The notes beneath the pieces were generated by a model, which saw nothing but the letters and a program-made list of their open reading frames with translations, did no database searches and was not told the origin of the DNA. Source: Sarcocystis neurona (Eukaryota; Apicomplexa; Conoidasida; Eucoccidiorida; Sarcocystidae). From it: DNA of 64,000 bases. The position numbers and the translations under genes are program-made. Positions 26,601 to 38,859 of the stretch are shown here, piece after piece; position 1 is the stretch's first letter, and every line of letters begins with the position of its first letter. Where the stretch lies: the NCBI GenBank assembly GCA_000727475.1, contig KL647314.1:252352-316351 (forward strand). Reading direction: 5' to 3'.

Positions 26601-29600
26601 CAGAGCAGCGGGAGGTACTGCCATCAGCAGCGGATGCGTCGCGAATTGAAGCGCGTGCTGCTGAGACGCGCACGTGTCTTCGAGCTGCTGCTGCTGCTGC
26701 GACTGCTGCTGTTGCTGCTCTCCCTCTTGTGGGCGTACGACTGCAGCAGCAGCCACTCCCATACGGTCTGGTGGTGGTAGCATGCACCAATCGGAGGGCA
26801 GCAGCTGCGCCTGCAGCAAGCCCCCAGGCGCTCCACTTCGCAACAACGCCTGCTGCTGCTGCAGGAACTGCTGCTGCTGCAGCTGTTGCTGTTGCTGCAG
26901 TTGCTGGTGGAGCTGCGCGTGTTGCGGCTGCTGCGGCAGCTTGTGCAGCTGCTGCGGCAGCTTCTGCAGTTGCTGCTGGGGCAGGAGTTGCTGCTGCTGC
27001 TGCGGTCGGGCCGCACCAGGAGGCAGCGACGCGCGCGGCGGAGTCAGCGCTGCAGCACTTGGAAGCGAGGAAGCAGGGCCGGACGGTGTCGGGTGCTTCC
27101 CATGGGAGCCTCTCTCTGCCTCTCCTGCTGCAGCTCCCCCCCCCCTTCCCCTTCCGCTGCTGCTGCTGTTACTCCAAGCGAGGACGACGACGCATACAAC
27201 GGCGGCAGTATTGAGGAAGGCAGCTGCTGCGCGCCCGGTAGCTCCTGCAGCAGCCGCATACTGCTGCTCTTATGCGTTCGGCTCCCGCTGCTGACGCTGC
27301 TGTGTGCGCTGCTGCTGGCACTGCTCGAGACGCTCCTGGACGAGCCGCCGCTGGTATCTGCTGCCCTGCCAGCCACCAGGAGCTCTGTCTCACTGCTGCA
27401 ACTCCTGTTCGGCTGTCGCCCACGTACCTGCTGCTGGCTCACTTGCTGCTGCAACGCAGCGCCCGTGCCCTCTGCGACTCTGTGTTTCTTCAAAGCAGGC
27501 GATACGCCTCCTTCCTCACCAGCTACCGCTCCGTACGAAGGGTCGCTACCTTGCTGTCCTACGTAGTGTTGCTGCTGCTGGGGAGACTGCTGCTGCGCGT
27601 GCAGCGGATGCTGCGCATGCAACGGGTGCTGCTGCGCGTGCAGCGGTTGCTGCTGCTGCTGCTGTATCCGCTGGTGCTGCTGCAACTGCTGTTGTTGTTG
27701 CAGTTGCTGCTGCTGCAGATGCTGTCGGAGTTGTTGCTGCTGCGGCAGCCCCGCGTGCGGATGCTGCATGCCTCCAAAGGGCCGCGGAACCGAGGTGAAC
27801 GCAGGCTGCAGTCCTGTCTGCTGCTGTTGCAGCTGCTGTGACGGGTATTGCTGCTGCTGCTGCATGTGTTGCTGCGGCTGCTGCATATGCATCTCCTGCT
27901 GACGCTGCTGCTGCTTTGCAAGGTAGGGCTGCGCGGCTTCAGAACGTGAAGGACTGCTGTCACGTCTCTCCTGTTGCGGGCGCACAAGCTGCTGCTGCTG
28001 CTCCTGCGGGGACGAGTAGTAGTGGTGGGGAACAGCCACCTGCTGCTGCTGCTGTGGCTGTTGTCCTGATCTGCACATAGCAGCACCACTCGCTGCGCTC
28101 TGCGTCGCATATGGAGAGGCCTGCAGCAGCTGCTGTTGCTGCACTGGGTGTTGCTGCTGCTGCAAGTGGTACGAAAGGGGCTGCTGCTGCGGCTGTTGCA
28201 ACGGCAGTTGCTGCTGCTGCAGATGCAGTCGGGCCGGGAGCTGTTGCGGCGGCGGCGTCGCTGTTGGAGGCTGCAGCAGCTGCGAAGAATTCTCCGTGTG
28301 CTGCAGCTGCTGCAGGTGAGCCGCTGTATGCAGCTGTGACTGCTGCGCCTGCTGCCGTGAAAAAGCATGCTGCTGTTGTGCACGTTGCTGCTGCTGTGCG
28401 TGCTGCTGCTGGTGAAGCTGTTGCTGCAAATGATGCTGCAGCGTCTGCTGTTGTTGTTCCTGAATTTCCCCGGCAGCCGGGTGGTGAAGCTGCCCTCGCA
28501 GCACCTGCTGCGGGTGCGGCGAAGAGGACTGCAGCTGCTGCTGCAGAGTAGGCTGCATCTGCTGCAGCGGGCGCTTCGCTGGGAGCTGCTGCTGCTGCTG
28601 CATCGCCCGCTGCTGGTGTTGCTGTGGCGGCTGCGTGGAGTTCCACTGCAGCTCGTGCTGCTGCTGCTGCTGAAGCAGGTGCTGCTGTAGCAGCACCGGC
28701 TGCTGCTGCGACTGCTGAAGCACCAACGGCAGCGGCTGCGGCTGCTGCATCTGACGTTGCTGCTGAAGTTCCAACGGCACTTGCTGCTGCTGCTGCGGCG
28801 GCGGCGACTGACCCAAGCCCTGCTTCTCCGGCTCCTTCGTCTCGTGCAGCTCCTGCTGCTGTTGCTGTGGGTTCTGCTGCTGATTCTTCTGCTGCTGACC
28901 TTGCTGCTGCTGTCGCTGCTGCTGCTGCTCCTCATCTTCCTTCCGCAGCAACTGCTCTGCATGCTCTCGCTTCCAGGCTTCATTGGCTTCCTTTGCCTTC
29001 TGCTGGTACATGCGACGCTCCTCCAGCGTTGTCTGCCTCCACCTGCGCAGCAGCAGAGACGACAGCGGAGTCCACTCCTCACGGCAGCTGCTCTCCATCC
29101 ACACCGAGACACGGAGGCAGAAACCCGGAGACGCAGAACGGGAGACAAAAAGAGAAGGACGCAGGCAGGCAGCAGAGAGGGAGACAGCGGAGAGGGAGGC
29201 AGCCACAGAGACGGAGACACGAAGAGAGACAGAGACGCGGAGACAACGCAGAAAGACGGGGAGAGAGCGGGACGCCCAGAGACAGAGGCGCCCAGAAGCA
29301 GAGATGCACAGAGGCAGAGACGGACATACAGAGAAGGACATATAGAGACGGACATATAGAGAAGGAGAAGGACATACAGAGAAGGACATATAGAGAAGGA
29401 CATATAGAGAAGGAGAAGGACATACAGAGAAGGACATATAGAGAAGGACATATAGAGAAGGACAAAGAAAGAAGGACATATAGAGAAGGACATACAGAGA
29501 AGGACATACAGACAAGGACAGAGACGGAGACGGCCAGAGACGGAGACGGCCAGAGACGGAGACGGCCAGAGAAGGACATACATGCAGAGAAAGACAGCGG

Positions 29601-32600
29601 GAGGAAGACAGAGGGAGAAACAGAGAGATGTGTGTAGGCGCGGAGTGGACAGTTTATATCCGACGTCAGCACGTGGGCAGGGAATCCCATAGAGAGCTAC
29701 ATACGTAGACATATTTGAAGTGGCACGGATTTGCACGCACTGTTCATACATATATGCCAGTGCATACAAATACAAATAAGTACACACGCATATGTATACA
29801 TATAGAGAGAGAGACGTCTAATGATAGAGACAATGTGAAAGAGAAAACACAAGCCTCTGAAGGGCATGCACCTCTACGAGTCATATTTCACTCTTCCCAA
29901 TATACATGCATTTGAACACCTGTACATGCATATATACATTTGTATAGAGAGAGACAGAGAGACGGCATGCCGGTGCTTCTTTATGGATCTACGCATGTGC
30001 TTTCCTTGCAGCTCCACTCATGCAAGAGAAATACGCATATATGTATATCCTCTCCTCAACAACTATGCAGGAAGAGAGGAATGCTTCTGCGCCTTCCGAC
30101 ATGGTCGTGTAGACACGTGCGCCGGTGCACCGATGAGCCGCTGTTTTCCGGAGAGACATGCGCACGGCGTGCAGTAGACACGAAGACACACACAGAAGCC
30201 TTGTCTATACGGGGAGAGAGCAGACACCAAGACAGACACAGCGACGGTGTCTACATGAGGAGAGGGTGGAGGTGATGGTATACACAGAAAGGTTGTTTAT
30301 GCGAGAAGAGAGTAGACAACCAGGTAGACAACCAGACACACAAACACTGCTTACACGGGGACAGAGTAGACATCAAGATACACGCAGAAAGTTGTGGGGA
30401 GGTATAGGGAGAAGTACTCACCCACCGAGACATTCAAACATTTGTAAGTGTGCACCTTATTTACAAGCAGGCTCGAACCTCCTGCACGAGTGTGTCACAC
30501 CCAAGGTAGGCCTCTCCTTTATTAACACACGTGTCGGGGCCGACAACGTGTATATATATGTGTGTATGTATAGGCTGGATCCTCTCCGTATTCATATACA
30601 CACCCATTTATATATATGTACATATATAGACATATGTGATGCAGATTAAGACACATGCATGCTGCACGCGTACTTGTCGCCAATAAACGTATTCTGTTCA
30701 CTTAGAGACGTGCCACAATCGATTCCTTCTTGTCTGCATTTCTGCCGCATCTCCTTTGCAAAGAGGGTGAACGCGGTGTACCCCCTCCCCACGCGTTTTT
30801 CCCCTCTGCCGCGCGTCTTTTTCTTGGTGCTCGCCGTGCCTCCTGCTGCTGCTTCTCCTGCTGCTGCAGCGGCACCAGCCGGTGCCCCTGCTGCTGGTCC
30901 AGCGCGACTGCTGCCGCCGCTGCTGGAGCCCTCCGCTCCTTCCTGTTGGCCTTCCTGTTGCGGCATTTGCTCACAACTCGTGCCTCCGCCCCCCGGTCGC
31001 TGCTGCTGCTGCCAAGAAGCATGCTGCTGCGGTTGCTGCTGCGCACCAGCGCCTCCCCCTGCGGCCACCGCCTCCCCCGGTCTGCTGCTGCCCCCCCCAA
31101 GAACAGCAGCAGCAGCAGAGGCAGCGTCGCCAGTGCTTCCACTCACAACACCAGCACCCAGTCTGTGCTGTTGCTGCTGCTCAGAGGAGCTGCTCTGCTG
31201 TAGTCCCTCTGGGTCCTGTCCAGGAGTCGCCCCGGCTGCCGGCAGCAGCGCATGAAGAGGGCCGCTTCCTATCAGGCGCATGGAAGAAGCAGCAGCAGCA
31301 GCGTTTGGATGCAGTACCTCGCTGCGCGGAGGAGCGCACGCAGTCGCAAACGTTGTTGGCTTGCTGGTAGCATCACCGTCGCTGGGCCGCATACTTTGCT
31401 GCTGCTGTTCCTGTGTGTCTGATCCCCCGGAGAAGGACCCAGCAGCAGCAACAGGAGACGCTCCCGCTCTTCCCTCTGCTGGGGACGCGCCCGACGTCTG
31501 CATGCCCGAGATAGCAGCAGGCAGCGCCCCCGCTCCCCCTTTGCGCTGCAGCTGTTGCTCCTGTTCGAGATGCTGCTGGATCTGCTGCTGCAGCTGCTGG
31601 ATCTGCTGCTGGGTTTGCTGAATTAGCTGCTGCTGCTGCAGCTGCTGCAAATGCTTCGCCGCCTCCGCAGCCTTCTCCGCCTCCTCCCGCTTCTTCCTCT
31701 GCTCCGCCTCTCGGTTCAGCTCCTCTGCTCTCCTGCTCCACACTTCCTTCCCTTTCTTGTCCAGTGCATGCCAGAATCGAGCTACAAACGCTGTTTGCTC
31801 GGGGAGCGTCTCGCCTTCGAGACAGCCCGCCTGGCTAAGCTCCCTGCGTTTTTCTTTCGAAAAAAGTGCCCAACCGCTCATCCCCATCCCTTTCCTTGAC
31901 GGTTTCTTTGTCCCGCCTCCTCCTGCTCCTCCAGTTGCTCCTCCTGCTGCGCCCGCATGCTGCCGCTGCTGTTGCCCACGCTGCTGCTGTCCTCGTGGTT
32001 GCTGCTGCTGCTGCTGTTCACCGGGCAGTCGCGACGAAGCGGGAGAAGCAGCAGCAGCAGTAGTAGCACCTGCAGAGGCCGACATGCCTGCTGCTGCGCC
32101 CAGAACCTTCTCTGCTGGTTGTTGCAGGTGCAACACGCTGCCGACGCTGCTCCCCTTCGACAGCGACAGCTGCTGCAAGCCTGCCGGCGGCACCAGAGTG
32201 AAGCCTGGGACGGGCGAAGCAGCTGAAGAACCAACATTAGGGCCGCTGCTGCTGCTTGAGCTGCTGCCTAGCAACTGCTGCTGCAGCTGCAACTGCTGCA
32301 GTTGCATCTGTCGTTGAACGTGTACGAAGGTCCGTACAGCAGCACCACTTCCCAAACCTGCTGCTGCCGCAGCTCCCCCTGCTGTTGCTGCTGCCAGGTC
32401 CTGCTGCAAGTGCGCTCCACCGCCTTTCGGTGAAGCCGCTGCCCCTGCTGTTAGTACTGCTGCGGCGCCTCCTCCGCTTCCTACTGAAGAAGGGAATGTA
32501 GGTCTGACAGACGTTGCTGCATTCTGCGCGTCCTTTAGCAGCTGCACCAGGCGCTTCTGCACCTCTTCCGCACTCTCTTGCTGCTGCTGCTGAGAAAGCA

Positions 32601-34397
32601 ACTGCAGCTGCAGATGCAGGCGCCGCGGCAGCTGCGGCAACAGCTGCAGGAGCTGCTGCAGCACAGGCGCCAACACGACGTGTTGCTGCAGCAGCAGCAA
32701 TATCGCGGCACGCGTACTAGACAGACAAGTGACCTCCACGTGCTCCTCCACCGCTGCTGCTGCTGCCCGTTGCGCTACGACCAGTTGCTGCAGTACTGCC
32801 AACGGAGTCGGCTGCTGCACCCCACAAACGTCAGCGCCGCTTCCCCTGGGAGAGGAGAAGGACGAGGTCTCAGCAGACTGCACCAGTCCATCGGCGGCTG
32901 CGCCGCTGCCGCAGGCGTCCGGCTGCTGCTGCTTCTCCTTCGCTGACGGCATAGCAGAAGAGGGAGCAGTCACACTACCGCTCGGCGAGGCAGGTTGCAG
33001 TTGCTGCTGCTGCTGTTGCTGCGCCTGCCGTTGCTGCTGCTGCTGCTCTTGTTGCTGCTCCTGCTGCAGCGACAAGCTGGTCAGAACTTCCGCTAGCAGC
33101 ACCTGCAGCAGCTGCTCCTTCAGCAAGCCCGGGGTGTCAGCAGACAGCAGCAGAGCAGGCAGCCCCTGCTCTCTACGGCGCAGGACTTGCTGCAGCAGCA
33201 GCGCCAAGATCGGCTCCTGCCGCTGCAGCAGCACCTGCTGCCTCACCGTCAGGCGACCGCCGTCGCCTCCCCGCTGCTGTCGCCGCTGGTCGGCAACAAC
33301 GCCTCCTTCCTGCTGCTGCTCCTGCTGACACACTGGGAAAGTTCCTCCTACTGGCGCGAGATACTTGTGCAGCAGCTGCCGGAGACATCGCAACAGCAGG
33401 CCACGCTCGAGCTGCTGTTGGACCTGCTGCTCCTCCTCCTCCGCTTCCTCATCAGCTTCGGACTCGTCTGCTACGACTCCCCCAGCTTCCCTGCTGCTGT
33501 TGCTGCTGCTCGCCGTTGCTGTAGCCGACGTAGACTCCCCGACGTCGCCGCCCTTCTTCTCCTTATTCTTCCCCACCGCCTCTCCATCTGCTGCAGCACC
33601 GGCAGCACCGTCGGCTTCTGTCCCCGTGCTTCCGCTACTCCCACGACTGTCGACATTACTTGATGCCGCGTCTTTTTGCTGCTGTTGCTGCTGCCCGTTC
33701 GGGTCACCGCTGCTGCTGCTGCAGCACATTGCCTTGTCAGAGCCACCCTCTGCTGCTGTCGAAGGTCTCTCAGCAGCAGGACTGGTGCTGCCGCCTCGTC
33801 GCTGCATGGGCTGCCCCCGCAGCTGCAGCAGCGCATCAAACCCGTCGTCGTTCCACGTCGCGTGCTGCTGCCGTCGACGCTGCTGGTCACTCGCGCTCCC
33901 ACGCGCACGCTCTCGTAGTTCAGCTGCTGCGGTTCTGCTGCTTGCTGCTGCGTTCCTTGCTTCATTGGCATCTGCCTGTCCCACCCGCGAGGGGGAGGTC
34001 ACTTGCAGGTCTTCTTGCTGCTCTCTTTCCTGCTGCTGCTGCTGTCCCGTGCGCTGTCGCTGTGGCTGCTCCTCCTCCTCCTCTGCAGGACGCTCAGACA
34101 GCAGCGTCTGCTTCTCGACCCAGTTGAAGACACGCAACAGATCCTCATGCTGCAGCGCTGCTGCAGCTGCTGCAGACTGTAAGGCGTTGCATGCAGCCGC
34201 ATCCATAGCAGCAGCAGCAGCACGCTCACTGTCGGCTGCTGCTGCTGCAGGAGCACAAGACAAGTGTTGCAAGACACTTATCCAGCCCTCGCCGAAAGTC
34301 GCAGCGAGAGACGCATGCAACGGATGCTGCAGCTGTCGCTTCAAAGCCGCAGCGCCCCCGAAGCTGCTGCCTCCAACGTGTGTTTCCTCCACACCTC
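23646..34397 (-). CDS. Giant Gln-rich protein with two HMG boxes
   Basis: Minus-strand exons: 34397-30674, 29042-26519 (with a frame problem at 27136-27145) and 25763 to about 23646. HMG box 1 is coded near 31905-31690 (GMGMSGWALFSKEKR, then RFWHALDKKGKEVW). HMG box 2 is split: GYTAFTLFAKEMRQ to IGDK in the first exon, then W-RQTTLEERRMYQQKAKEAN after the 1.63-kb intron, joined exactly in phase. After box 1 comes a Gln-rich coiled coil; after box 2 about 600 residues are mostly Gln. The third exon starts in an acidic stretch joined in phase (EEEEDYL to DAEGDDDGEG) and continues Ser/Arg-rich. HMG boxes bend DNA, so a nuclear chromatin or transcription role is likely, but no specific ortholog is recognised. 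The 3' end beyond a GTAAGG donor at about 23645 is not found. The 5' end may include the exon at 35752-37756. Confidence 0.8.
25903..26143. repeat. Tandem imperfect duplication, about 120 bp, in an HMG-gene intron
   Basis: Two copies of a unit containing CCCAA.ATACGCACGAGA, a microsatellite with GAGAGAGA, and TATCA.ATTAAGCAAGAACA. The first copy runs from about 25908 to 26015 and the second from about 26016 to 26143. It lies in the 755-base intron between the exons ending at 26519 and starting at 25763. Confidence 0.7.
27136..27145 (-). other. G10 homopolymer with apparent -1 frame break in the HMG-box gene
   Basis: Reading the minus strand, the Gln-rich exon meets ten G and then runs to a stop at 27044. 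If one more G were present, the frame would continue through an open Pro/Ala stretch into a long Gln/Leu repeat at about 27005-26850 and on to a perfect GTGAGT donor at 26518, whose phase fits the next exon. The simplest reading is one base lost from the homopolymer in the assembly; a real frameshift or an unseen intron is possible. Confidence 0.65.
29323..29572. repeat. Purine-rich tandem arrays (15-bp and 16-bp units) in the HMG-gene intron
   Basis: From about 29323 to 29520 a 15-base unit (gacatatagagaagg and variants with gacatacaga) repeats, with a higher-order period of 48 bases between 29351 and 29399. From about 29524 to 29572 a separate 16-base unit (cagagacggagacggc) repeats three times. 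The region is almost all purine on the plus strand. It lies in the intron that splits HMG box 2. Confidence 0.85.
30185..30400. repeat. Degenerate repeat of about 55-60 bp in the HMG-gene intron
   Basis: Three or four diverged copies of a unit with CAGAA.G.TTGT, then TA.ACGGGGAGAGAG.AGACA.CAAGA.A.AC. Copies are seen around 30198, 30247, 30287 and 30345. No coding sequence is supported here. Confidence 0.5.
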
Positions 34398-34984
34398 CTG
34401 CAGCACCACCCCACAAGCGCAGACGGAGTGTACGTACACCCCAGGCCAACCTGCGGCAGTAGGTCCTCGCAGCCGTCCTACCCGGCAGAGGCACCCAAGT
34501 CAGCCACAAAGGCAGCAGCATCGCACGCAGACCCGGACAGGCATTCGCACTTCTGCCGGGGGCAGGACCGAGTGTCGCTCGCGAACAACAGCAGCGTGAG
34601 CAGCAATTTGAGCAGCAGACCAGCAGCAGCGGCCGAAATCGCGGCAAGAAAGGATCAAGCGCACCGACGGCCGCATACGAACGCAGTACCAAGCCCTCAG
34701 CCAGCAGCAGCAGCAGCCCCACGTGCCGAGACGAGCCAAACAGTCGGCACGGCATGCAGCGAGACGACCGCGGGTGGCACCGCAGGACGCCGCCCACAAA
34801 CACGCGGCAGCAGCCAAGCGCGACAAATATAGCAGGAGCTGGTGCAGCAGTACGCAACGTCACTGCATGCAGCGCTGCCAGCGCTCCTCTCTCATCACTG
34901 CAGACCCAATCCCGTCCCACAAAAATCGACCACACAGCGGCGCATGCCTTGCCTGCTCCCCGTCCATCTATCGAAGCAACACAC

Positions 34985-35410
34985 CTATCGGTCCACGTCT
35001 ATCACAACTTCATAGATCAGTCTAAATATACCTATCTTTACCCCTCTATCTATACCTATATCTAACCCTCTCTACCTATACCTATCTATCTGTATCTAAC
35101 TATAGACCACTCTAAGCGTACCTGTCCCTATCTGTCTATCTGTATCTCTGTATCTATGCCAGTGTATCAGTATGGGTCCACATCTATTTGTACCTACATC
35201 TACTTATGTATCAGTCCGTCTTTATATCTATCTTCAGCTGCCCATCTGTATCTATGTATCTATGCTTATCTACCTACGTCTATATCTATCTATATCGATC
35301 TGTATGTACCTACCTCCACCTATCTACGTCTACTCCCTTATGTTCCTATATAAATCTATCCATCTATATACGTGTCTCCCTTCATCCGTCTACCGTTCAA
35401 TCTCTCTTCG
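34985..35410. repeat. TATC/TACC tetranucleotide array
   Basis: About 420 bases of CTATCTAT, CTACCTAT and CTGTATCT variants on the plus strand. It lies between the first large HMG-gene exon and the Ser/Ala-rich exon at 35752-37756, and would be intronic if those two belong to one gene. Confidence 0.85.
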
Positions 35411-35751
35411 TCTACATATATATGCCGCCATGTAGACTAGAACGAAGCTACACTCCCCCCTGCACGGCCAGCTGCAGAGAGGACCGAACGAGACGCCGCA
35501 CTCCTCATATATGAAGAAGAAAAAGAAGACCGACGGCTCCTCATGAGCTCAGTGATACAAGAAGTGACGACGCACGCGCGAAGCCAAGTACCTCCCATAT
35601 ATTCGCATGCACACGGCGGGCGCCTGTGTGAAAACTACATATATATATATATATGAAAGAGACACACACACACAGAGAGAACAGAAGCCGGTGACAGAGG
35701 CAGACAAAGGGACGGAGGAGGGTAGAACGAAAACTGTGGACTTCCTGTTAC

Positions 35752-37756
35752 CGAGGGAAGGTTGCGTCTGCTGCGTTTCTGGGGAAAAGGCGCTAATAGA
35801 AGGAACAGGTAGCCTTCTTCTCCTTTCTACCTGCGAGAAGGTTGCGCCTGCGGCATTTACAGGACGAGACAGAAGAGACGAATAATGGACTGAAGAAGCA
35901 GATAATGGAGCTCTCTTCCTTTTCGTCTTTTTCTTACCGCGGTACGGTTGCGCCTGCTGCATATCGAGTAGAAGCATCGGATATGACTCCATGTCAACCC
36001 GCGGTCCCAGGGCCTTCCTCTCGCTGAAGACGCAGGCGGCAGCGACCGAGGCGGGGGACGCTGCTGCTGCTGCTTCCCCAACGACGCAGTCGCCGGCTTC
36101 CTTCTCTCCTCCTGCAGCCCAGCTGCTGCAGCCCGTGCCTTCGGGAAACGGCCACGGCGAGCCAGGAGCCGCCTGCTTTTCCTCAGCGCTGCTGCTTTCT
36201 CGACTTTGGTCGCCGCCGCCGCCTTCGGCGTCGCGAGGTTCTTCCGCCGATAAACTGCTCGAAGGATGCGCTCCACCACTGCCCCTGCTGCTGCTGCTTT
36301 CTCGGACGCTATTGCCGTCTTTGCTGCTGCTGCTGCTGCTTCGCGTGACGGTAGTTCGGTTGCCACTCCGGCTGCTGGGACTGCTGCTGCGGTCGTCGCC
36401 GGAGACACCGCCGGGGCCGCTGCCGCACCACGCTCCATCGCGTGTCGTCGGAGTGCATGCGGTTTCTGCCGTCGCCACGGTGCTCCCCCGCTGCTGCAGC
36501 CCGACAGCCGAGAAATCGATCCACTGCCTCTCCCGCTCACTTATGCAGCTGCCGCTGTTGAGGTTGCTGCTGCTGCTGAAGACGCTGCTGCTGTTCACAT
36601 TGCTGCTGCTGTTGGAGCTGCTGCTGCTGGTGTCAAAGACGCTGCCGGTGTTAAATATGCTGCTGTGCTTGGTGTTTCTGACGCCGAGGAAGCTGCCGGG
36701 ACTGTCAAGCAGGCTGCTGCGTCGGCGACCTGCAAAGGAACAGCGCTGCTGTAGCTGCTGCTTCTCCTGGCTTGCCTCTGCAGCAGTGCTGTGCTCGTAC
36801 ATATTCGCCAGCGCTGCGAACACCTGCTGCTCCGTTGCTGCATCTGTGCAGCAGCCAACACTCCGGGGACGAGATGCGTCAGCGGCAGAAGTCGGAAGAG
36901 GGGAAGCACCAGCAGCAGGTAGCAAAGCGTTCGCCGATAAAGGCGAGGATGTGGCAGCAGCAACAGCGGAAGCACGGGATGCGCCTCCCCGTGCTGCCGT
37001 CGGTGCAGTGGCAGGGGCCTCTCTTTCAGCAGACGCAGCAGACACGACGGCCCCCTGCTGTCCAACGGCTTCTGCAGCAGCAGGAGTGGCCAACACAGAA
37101 CCGACAACAGACGCTGTACCACTGGCAGGTTCATCGGAAGGAGCAGCAGCAGGCGCTGAAGAAGCAGATGAGGCACCAAGTATGGCACCGGTAGCAGCAG
37201 GAGCAGCCGCTGTAGCTGTCGCAGGAAAAAGACCTGGAGGACTCGCAGGGGCAGCAGCAGCAGCCGCGGCGGAATCTGCAATCCCCGCAGGCGCCGTTGC
37301 AGCTGCAAAATATGGAGCCGAAGCAGGTGCGATACTTACGGTAGTTTTCTCAGTTTCAATCACGGCAGCAGATGCAGCGGCAGGACAAGTTTCCTGAGCA
37401 GCAGCAGCAAGCATGGCTGGTGGAGAGACGGACGTCGGAGGCGCTGCTGCTGCAGCAGAACGGGAAAGATGAAGTGAGTCAGCCACCACCGGTAGGGCAG
37501 CAGAGTCAGGAACTGAAGAAGCAGCAGCAGCAGCGTCACCGCTGGTCGTTACTGCAGTGCTGCTAGGCAGTGCTGTTAGAAGCAGATCAGTAGCGACGGA
37601 CGGCCGCGCTGCTGCTTCTGTAGGGGGAGGCACGGAAGAAGCAGCAACTGCAGCAGAAGCGGCCGATATAGCAGCATCAAGACCTGACCCAGAAGCAGCA
37701 GTGCTGCCTGCCGGGGCTGCTTCAGGAGCAGCAACAGCGAGAGAAGCAGACCACAT
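35752..37756 (-). CDS. Ser/Ala-rich exon, possibly the 5' part of the HMG-box gene
   Basis: A minus-strand frame is open from an ATG at 37756 (MWSASLAVAAPEAAP) for about 668 codons to a donor-like site (TCG/GTAACA) after 35752. The N-terminal half is Ala/Pro/Ser-rich; the middle has long Ser/Asn stretches around SERERQWIDFSAVG; the end is basic (KKKTKRKRAP) with VERRRRLPVPSISAF. No domain is recognised. Its exit phase (one base left over) matches the entry phase of the exon starting at 34397, which is why I suggest one gene; that agreement has a one-in-three chance of being accidental. Both strands are open over much of this GC-rich block, so strand assignment rests on the longest frame and the non-repeat patches. 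Confidence 0.45.
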
Positions 37757-38099
37757 GTCTGCGTAGAGGAAAGCGAGAGAAGCAACGGAGACCGCGGGAC
37801 AGCTGGAAAAATGTGCTCGCCCAGAAACTTCACACAAGGAAGCCGAGCGGAAGATGGCCCCGGCGTTGCTGCTGCGGCTGCCGCTGCTGGTGTTCCGCCG
37901 TCGCTACAACCTCATCTGCTGCAGACGCTACACAGCACGCGCCAGTGCCCCGCAGCAGGCAACGAAGAGCAGCACGCCGAGCAACTTTGACGCCGGCAGC
38001 CGCTCATGCGTGGAAGCATGCAAGGGCCTGAGCATCACACAGAACAACCGCAAAAATATACATCCCACAACTGTCTCCCATAGACCACCTCGCTGCAGC

Positions 38100-38850
38100 A
38101 CATGGATATATATAGATATGTTGGTGCGTAGAAACGTGTACCTATATATATATATATAGTATCTGTACATATGTAGAGGTACACAGATAGATACCATACA
38201 CAGATGACTCTATATTGCTATATAGAAAAATGTGCAGACGTAGATACTAATACCTCTGTACGGACAGGATGTACACGCAGATATACACACACACATGTAC
38301 AAAAAGGCACATACATATATATATATAATGGCCACCGGTATATATATACATGTACATATATACATACAAGCACGTATAAATATATATGCATATACATGTG
38401 TACAACTAGGTACACATATATGTGTATATATGTATATGACTACCCGTGTATATATATATATATGTGAATATATGCACAACTACGACTCTCTCTCTACATA
38501 TATATATAAATGTTGAGGAAGGTGTGCATGTAGAAAGGATATTCGTGTAAATTTGAGTCGTTGAGAGTGCAAAGCAGAAACTGCGCCACTACGCGATGCG
38601 AATTTTCCGCTTCCACGCGCGGAGTCCGTTGGCCAAACGCAGGGTGTATGCGCGGGTCTGTACGTCCGTCTGCCTGGCCACACATACGCACATCTGCGCG
38701 TCTACATATAAACCTCCCTATACACACACATATATATACATATATGGAGAGAGAGAGAGAGCGCGCGCATCTGCATATACATATACACGTATTTTTCCAT
38801 ATGTAAAGAAACATATATATGTATGTATATACTTGCTTGCAGGTAGGCAG
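38100..38850. other. Microsatellite-rich intergenic stretch
   Basis: Repeated TATATA, GTATATA and ACATACA blocks at 38140-38500, then a short GC-richer patch (38560-38700) and GAGAGAGCGCGCGC at 38750-38770. I see no gene. Confidence 0.6.
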
Positions 38851-38859
38851 CTGAAGAGT

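Noticed and set aside
28624..29637. 337-codon plus-strand frame rich in Ala then Arg/Asp
   Set aside because: Antisense of the CAG-coded Gln tract of the HMG gene, continuing into the 15-bp tandem array.
29079..29787. Minus-strand frames reading YMSFSICPSLYVLL repeatedly
   Set aside because: Direct translation of the 15-bp purine/pyrimidine tandem array in the intron that splits HMG box 2.
30467..30490. CTCGAAC-like loop with a short inverted repeat, reminiscent of a tRNA T-arm
   Set aside because: The loop is nine bases and no acceptor, D or anticodon arms could be drawn around it.
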